This document shows, piece by piece, positions 5,629 to 8,077 of a stretch of DNA of 8,077 bases. Each line of letters starts with the position of its first letter. Position 1 is the first letter of the stretch. A program made the translations under genes and the position numbers. A model generated the notes under the pieces. It saw only the letters and a program-made list of their open reading frames with translations. It did no database searches and had not been told where the DNA came from. This DNA comes from Candidatus Nitrosopelagicus sp. (GTDB taxonomy: Archaea > Thermoproteota > Nitrososphaeria > Nitrososphaerales > Nitrosopumilaceae): assembly GCA_012964965.1 (NCBI GenBank), contig DTTB01000099.1:1-8077 (forward strand), in the 5' to 3' direction.

Positions 5629-5718
5629 TTGTACTCTACATGCTCCCAATGTGGTAGACTGATCTCAAGGCCTGAAACAAAGTATTGTTCTGACGAATGC
5701 GAAAATAAAGCAAAATGA
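5629..5718 (+). CDS. Zinc-knuckle microprotein, 29 aa (Cys4)
   Basis: A very short frame from TTG (5629-5631) to TGA (5716-5718) encodes a 29-residue protein with four cysteines in treble-clef-like order: C5-x2-C8 (CSQCG) and C20-x3-C24 (YCSDEC), 11 residues apart. The knuckle-type CxxCG and the YCSDEC end are typical of small zinc-binding domains, so structural zinc is expected. Intervening residues are polar and basic (RLISRPETK). The frame is open upstream to about 5575 but has no ATG or GTG there. The TTG has an AT-rich box (TTTTTTAAT, 5599-5607) 26 bases upstream, like its neighbours. It lies 28 bases before the 124-residue gene in the same direction. Function is unknown; nucleic-acid or protein binding would be usual for such knuckles. 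Confidence 0.6.
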   Translation: MYSTCSQCGRLISRPETKYCSDECENKAK

Positions 5719-5727
5719 TAAAAAAAC
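5717..5727 (+). promoter_or_regulatory. Possible TATA box for the 124-aa gene
   Basis: GATAAAAAAAC, overlapping the stop of the zinc microprotein, is centred 25 bases before ATG 5747. The downstream gene may therefore have its own leaderless transcript as well as any read-through. Confidence 0.3.
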
Positions 5728-5746
5728 GTATTATGTCATAAAATTA

Positions 5747-6121
5747 ATGAATGGAAAGGATCATCAACAAATTTGTGACACAGTTGCGAAAATAAGCCCT
5801 TACATAAGATTTGCAGGTGTTATAGGTAAAAATGGTGCTCTGTTAGCGAGCTATAGGAGAACGGATCTAAAACCGCTACTTAGCCCTAAAAATATGAATT
5901 ACCAGTTTGCAAGTATTGCTATTAAAACTAATTTGGAGGAAACGTTTGACAATAGTCTTGGCCCTGTTGAATTTGTTTGGGAAGAAAGAAAAAAGGTACA
6001 GACAGTTGCGTTTGCAATAAAAAATAAGCGAGTGTGGATATCGATTGATAAAAAAGTTATTCGTTCAGAAGTAATTCGTATCATTGATGCCTGCTTGTCA
6101 ATCGTCAAACATTATTCATAG
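5747..6121 (+). CDS. Thaumarchaeal 124-aa protein, DUF6659-like
   Basis: A soluble protein of 124 residues. Its pattern, an N-terminal helix (HQQICDTVAKI, 6-16), a strand IRFAGVIGKNGALLASYRR (20-38), a long middle helix region with FASIAIKTNLEETFDNSLGP (54-73), strands VEFVWEERKKVQTVAFAI, VWISIDKKV, and a final helix (EVIRIIDACLSIVKHY), is that of a small alpha/beta domain. It recalls the DUF6659 proteins common and multi-copy in ammonia-oxidising archaea, and more distantly roadblock/longin-type domains. That assignment is from memory of the sequence pattern. Its function is unknown. It is preceded by the zinc microprotein and its last ten bases overlap the end of the convergent ABC ATPase gene. 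ATG 5747 fits a TATA-like box 25 bases upstream. Confidence 0.75.
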   Translation: MNGKDHQQICDTVAKISPYIRFAGVIGKNGALLASYRRTDLKPLLSPKNMNYQFASIAIKTNLEETFDNSLGPVEFVWEERKKVQTVAFAIKNKRVWISIDKKVIRSEVIRIIDACLSIVKHYS

Positions 6122-7047
6122 AGCCAGCATAGAACATAACCAGAATCTGTTTTGATTTTTTGTGGATCAGTTTTACATTTTTCCATTGCTTCTGGGCATC
6201 TATCAAAAAACCTGCATCCTGGTTTTGGGGAAACTAAATCAGGTGGTTTGCCAGGAATAAAGCTTAGTTTTTTTTCATTATGTAATGTAGGAATTGAATT
6301 TAACAGTCCCTGTGTGTATGGATGTTTAGGATTACGATAAATATCTGAAGATGATCCGAATTCAACCATTTTCCCTCCATACATTATACCTATTTTTTCT
6401 GCTACTTCTGACAATATAGATAGGTCATGTGAAATAAGCATGATAGACATTCCTTTCTTTTTTAGATCCTTTAGTAAATTGATAATTTGGGCCTGAATTA
6501 ATACATCTAGTGCAGTTGTAGGTTCATCGGCTATAACAAATTTAGGTTTTAACAATAATGCCATTGCAATAATCACTCTCTGCTTCATACCACCACTAAG
6601 CTCATGAGGATATTTTTTCAAAACTGATGGATCAAGTTTAACTGAACGTACAGCATCATCTATAATTTTATCTGAATTACCTTCAAAGTTGTGCTGCTTT
6701 AGGATTTCATGAAACTGTTGTCTTATTGTATAAACAGGATCCAGTGAATTCATAGCGCCTTGGAAAACCATAGAAATTTCTTTCCAGCGTATATCTTCAT
6801 CAAATTTAGAATCAGACATATCCAATAACGATTGCCCATCGAAGTTGATCTTCCCAGAAATCAAATTCCCGCCCTGAATCATTCTAATAATAGATAGGCC
6901 CAAAGTACTCTTTCCACATGCACTTTCACCCGCAATTCCAATTGACTCATTTTTTTCTAATCTAAATTCAATATCTTCTAACGCGTGAACATCACCATGT
7001 GATGTTCTGTATTGAACAGAAAGATCAGATACATCCAATACTGGCAT
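6112..7047 (-). CDS. Oligo/dipeptide ABC transporter ATP-binding protein (OppD/DppD type)
   Basis: This is the cytoplasmic ATPase of a peptide (or nickel-type) import system. Domains in order: A-loop Y13, Walker A GESACGKST (40-48), Q-loop Q96 (VFQGAMNSLDP), signature LSGGMKQR (150-157), Walker B FVIADEP (170-176) with catalytic E175, D-loop TALDV (178-182), switch H207 (LISHDLS), then the OppD C-terminal region with HPYTQGLL and four cysteines (PGCRFFDRC, MEKC, VLCW), known in this subfamily. The 311-residue length is full. Oddly, the second glycine of Walker A is alanine (codon GCA; one base from GGA). No permease, binding protein or OppF partner is in view: the neighbours are an unrelated convergent gene and divergent aspS. 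It therefore either works with subunits encoded elsewhere or is an isolated copy. A TATA-like run (7071-7080) lies about 28 bases upstream. Confidence 0.93.
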   Translation of the reverse strand: MPVLDVSDLSVQYRTSHGDVHALEDIEFRLEKNESIGIAGESACGKSTLGLSIIRMIQGGNLISGKINFDGQSLLDMSDSKFDEDIRWKEISMVFQGAMNSLDPVYTIRQQFHEILKQHNFEGNSDKIIDDAVRSVKLDPSVLKKYPHELSGGMKQRVIIAMALLLKPKFVIADEPTTALDVLIQAQIINLLKDLKKKGMSIMLISHDLSILSEVAEKIGIMYGGKMVEFGSSSDIYRNPKHPYTQGLLNSIPTLHNEKKLSFIPGKPPDLVSPKPGCRFFDRCPEAMEKCKTDPQKIKTDSGYVLCWLYE

Positions 7048-7070
7048 AAAAATAATAGCAGTTACTAGTC

Positions 7071-7080
7071 TTTATTTTTT
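7071..7080 (-). promoter_or_regulatory. Probable TATA box for the ABC ATPase gene
   Basis: On the minus strand AAAAAATAAA is centred about 28 bases upstream of ATG 7047. It sits in the short divergent promoter region shared with aspS. Confidence 0.35.
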
Positions 7081-7090
7081 CAAGAAAGGA

Positions 7091-7096
7091 TATATT
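7091..7096 (+). promoter_or_regulatory. TATA box of aspS
   Basis: TATATT is centred about 24 bases before ATG 7117, the normal TATA-to-start distance in archaea. It would place the transcription start at that ATG, leaving the upstream ATG at 7099 untranscribed. Against this, AAGGA at 7086-7090 could serve as a ribosome site for ATG 7099. Confidence 0.45.
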
Positions 7097-7116
7097 CGAT
7101 GGATCATACATTTAGG

Positions 7117-8077
7117 ATGATTTACGTGAAGTTTAATCGAACTCACAATATAGAGGATATTCATGCCGATATGAAAGATCAAGAAGTAGTTATTGGCGGT
7201 TGGATAGAAGATTTAAGAAAAATGGGTAAAATGACATTTCTTACTTTACGTGATAGCACTGGTATTACTCAAATCATACTAACCGATGAAGTGGCAAAAT
7301 CAATTGATGGTGTTACCAGACAAAGTGTTGTTAAAGTTAATGGTAAAATTCAGGATACAAAAGCTAGAGATTTTGAGTGTGAGGTTAAAGCCAGTGAAAT
7401 CAATTTGTTAGCAAAAGCTGTTTATCCCCTGCCAATTGATCCGCTTGGTAGGCTTGAAAGCCATATTGACAACAGGTTAAACACGAGAGCGCTAGATATG
7501 CGTAATCAAAAAACTGCTTCAATCTTCAAAATCAGACATCATGTTTTAGCATCGTTAAGAGAAACATTGTCAAAAAAGAAATTCATTGAAATTACTACAC
7601 CTAAAATTATTGGCAGCGCAAGTGAAGGAGGTGCAAATTTATTCTCACTAGATTATTTTGGAAAACAAGCATACCTTGCACAAAGCCCACAACTCTATAA
7701 GGAACAAATGACAATTGGTCTAGAAAGAGTGTTTGAAATTGCATCGTTTTATAGAGCAGAAAAATCACATACAGGCAGACATTTAAGCGAATTTACTAGC
7801 GTTGACATCGAAGCTGCATTTATGGATTACACTGATGTAATGACTGTTTTAGAAGATCTTGTTCTTAATACTTTCAAATATGTTTCCGTAAACTGTAAAA
7901 AGGAACAAGAAATTATAGGAAACAAAATTACTGTTCCAAATGAGCCATTCAAAAAAATTACATATTCAGACGCTTTAGATGAACTAAATAGAAAAGATGC
8001 TAAACTGGAATTTGGAGACGATCTTTTAGATTCTCACTTGAGAATAATAGAAGAAAACCATCCTGATTTTTATTTTA
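7117..8077 (+). CDS. aspS: Aspartyl-tRNA synthetase, archaeal type (3' end outside window)
   Basis: A class IIb synthetase that charges tRNA-Asp (and tRNA-Asn if non-discriminating). Residues counted from ATG 7117: an OB-fold anticodon-binding domain (about 8-100) with RTHNIEDI, GGWIEDLRKMG and FLTLRDSTG; the linker PLPIDPLGRLESHIDNRLNT is the hallmark of the archaeal/eukaryal AspRS; then the catalytic core with motif 1 (KKKFIEITTPKI), EGGANLFSLDYFG, the amino-acid pocket AQSPQLYKEQM, motif 2 (FYRAEKSHTGRHLSEFTSVDIE). The frame is still open at the edge with about 320 of the usual 430 or so residues; motif 3 lies outside. The start is uncertain: ATG 7099 adds six unconserved residues, GTG 7126 is closest to the family N-terminus, and 7117 fits the TATA box. 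In the position that in Thermococcus AspRS is a Trp controlling Asn discrimination (after GW-V), there is Glu. Confidence 0.93.
   Translation, partial: MIYVKFNRTHNIEDIHADMKDQEVVIGGWIEDLRKMGKMTFLTLRDSTGITQIILTDEVAKSIDGVTRQSVVKVNGKIQDTKARDFECEVKASEINLLAKAVYPLPIDPLGRLESHIDNRLNTRALDMRNQKTASIFKIRHHVLASLRETLSKKKFIEITTPKIIGSASEGGANLFSLDYFGKQAYLAQSPQLYKEQMTIGLERVFEIASFYRAEKSHTGRHLSEFTSVDIEAAFMDYTDVMTVLEDLVLNTFKYVSVNCKKEQEIIGNKITVPNEPFKKITYSDALDELNRKDAKLEFGDDLLDSHLRIIEENHPDFYF

Noticed and set aside
5899..6108. 69-codon minus-strand frame
   Set aside because: Antisense to the 124-residue gene with shadow-like composition.
6152..6340. 62-codon plus-strand frame
   Set aside because: Antisense to the C-terminal region of the ABC ATPase gene.
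1..8077. CRISPR array, insertion sequence, prophage or defence island
   Set aside because: No regularly spaced direct repeats, transposase, integrase or defence-type domains were seen; the genes look like ordinary chromosomal content.

Overview
The window looks like chromosomal DNA of an ammonia-oxidising-type archaeon (Thaumarchaeota/Nitrososphaeria, probably a low-GC Nitrosopumilus-like lineage). The signs are strong A+T richness, several TTG/GTG starts, AT-rich TATA-like boxes 24-30 bases upstream of most gene starts (leaderless archaeal transcription), an archaeal-type aspartyl-tRNA synthetase, and small proteins and an Ig-like ectodomain that resemble families I know from that group. The lineage is an inference from protein character; no rRNA marker is present. 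I see no mobile element, CRISPR array, tRNA or rRNA.

Layout. 1-1195 (minus): an anchored DUF192 protein followed two bases later by a TauE/SafE-type permease that runs off the left edge. 1196-1455: a non-coding gap holding three closely spaced hairpins; the two strongest have GNRA tetraloops when read on the minus strand. 1456-1806 (minus): a small unrecognised protein. 1954-2415 (plus): an MntR/DtxR-type metal-dependent repressor, divergent from it. 2485-3168 (plus): a single-pass membrane protein with a small cytosolic helical domain and an Ig-like ectodomain, tail to tail with a 75-residue unknown on minus (3178-3405). 3406-3734: a gap with one plausible 56-codon gene.

3735-4869 (plus): a compact two-gene base-excision-repair unit, an iron-sulfur family 4 uracil-DNA glycosylase followed after one base by an alkyladenine (3-methyladenine) DNA glycosylase. 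It converges on a DedA/VTT membrane protein (4866-5507, minus) with overlapping stop codons. 5629-5718 (plus): a 29-residue Cys4 zinc-knuckle microprotein starting at TTG, 28 bases upstream of a 124-residue thaumarchaeal protein (DUF6659-like) at 5747-6121.

6112-7047 (minus): an OppD/DppD-type peptide-transporter ATPase without its usual permease neighbours and with an altered P-loop (Ala in place of the second Gly). It is divergent from aspS (plus, from about 7117 to the right edge), which is cut before class II motif 3.

Most genes are single units with their own promoter. The clearest functional pairings are the two DNA glycosylases and the DUF192-TauE pair. The most interesting unexplained signals are the GNRA hairpin cluster, the zinc microprotein and the altered P-loop of the lone ABC ATPase.
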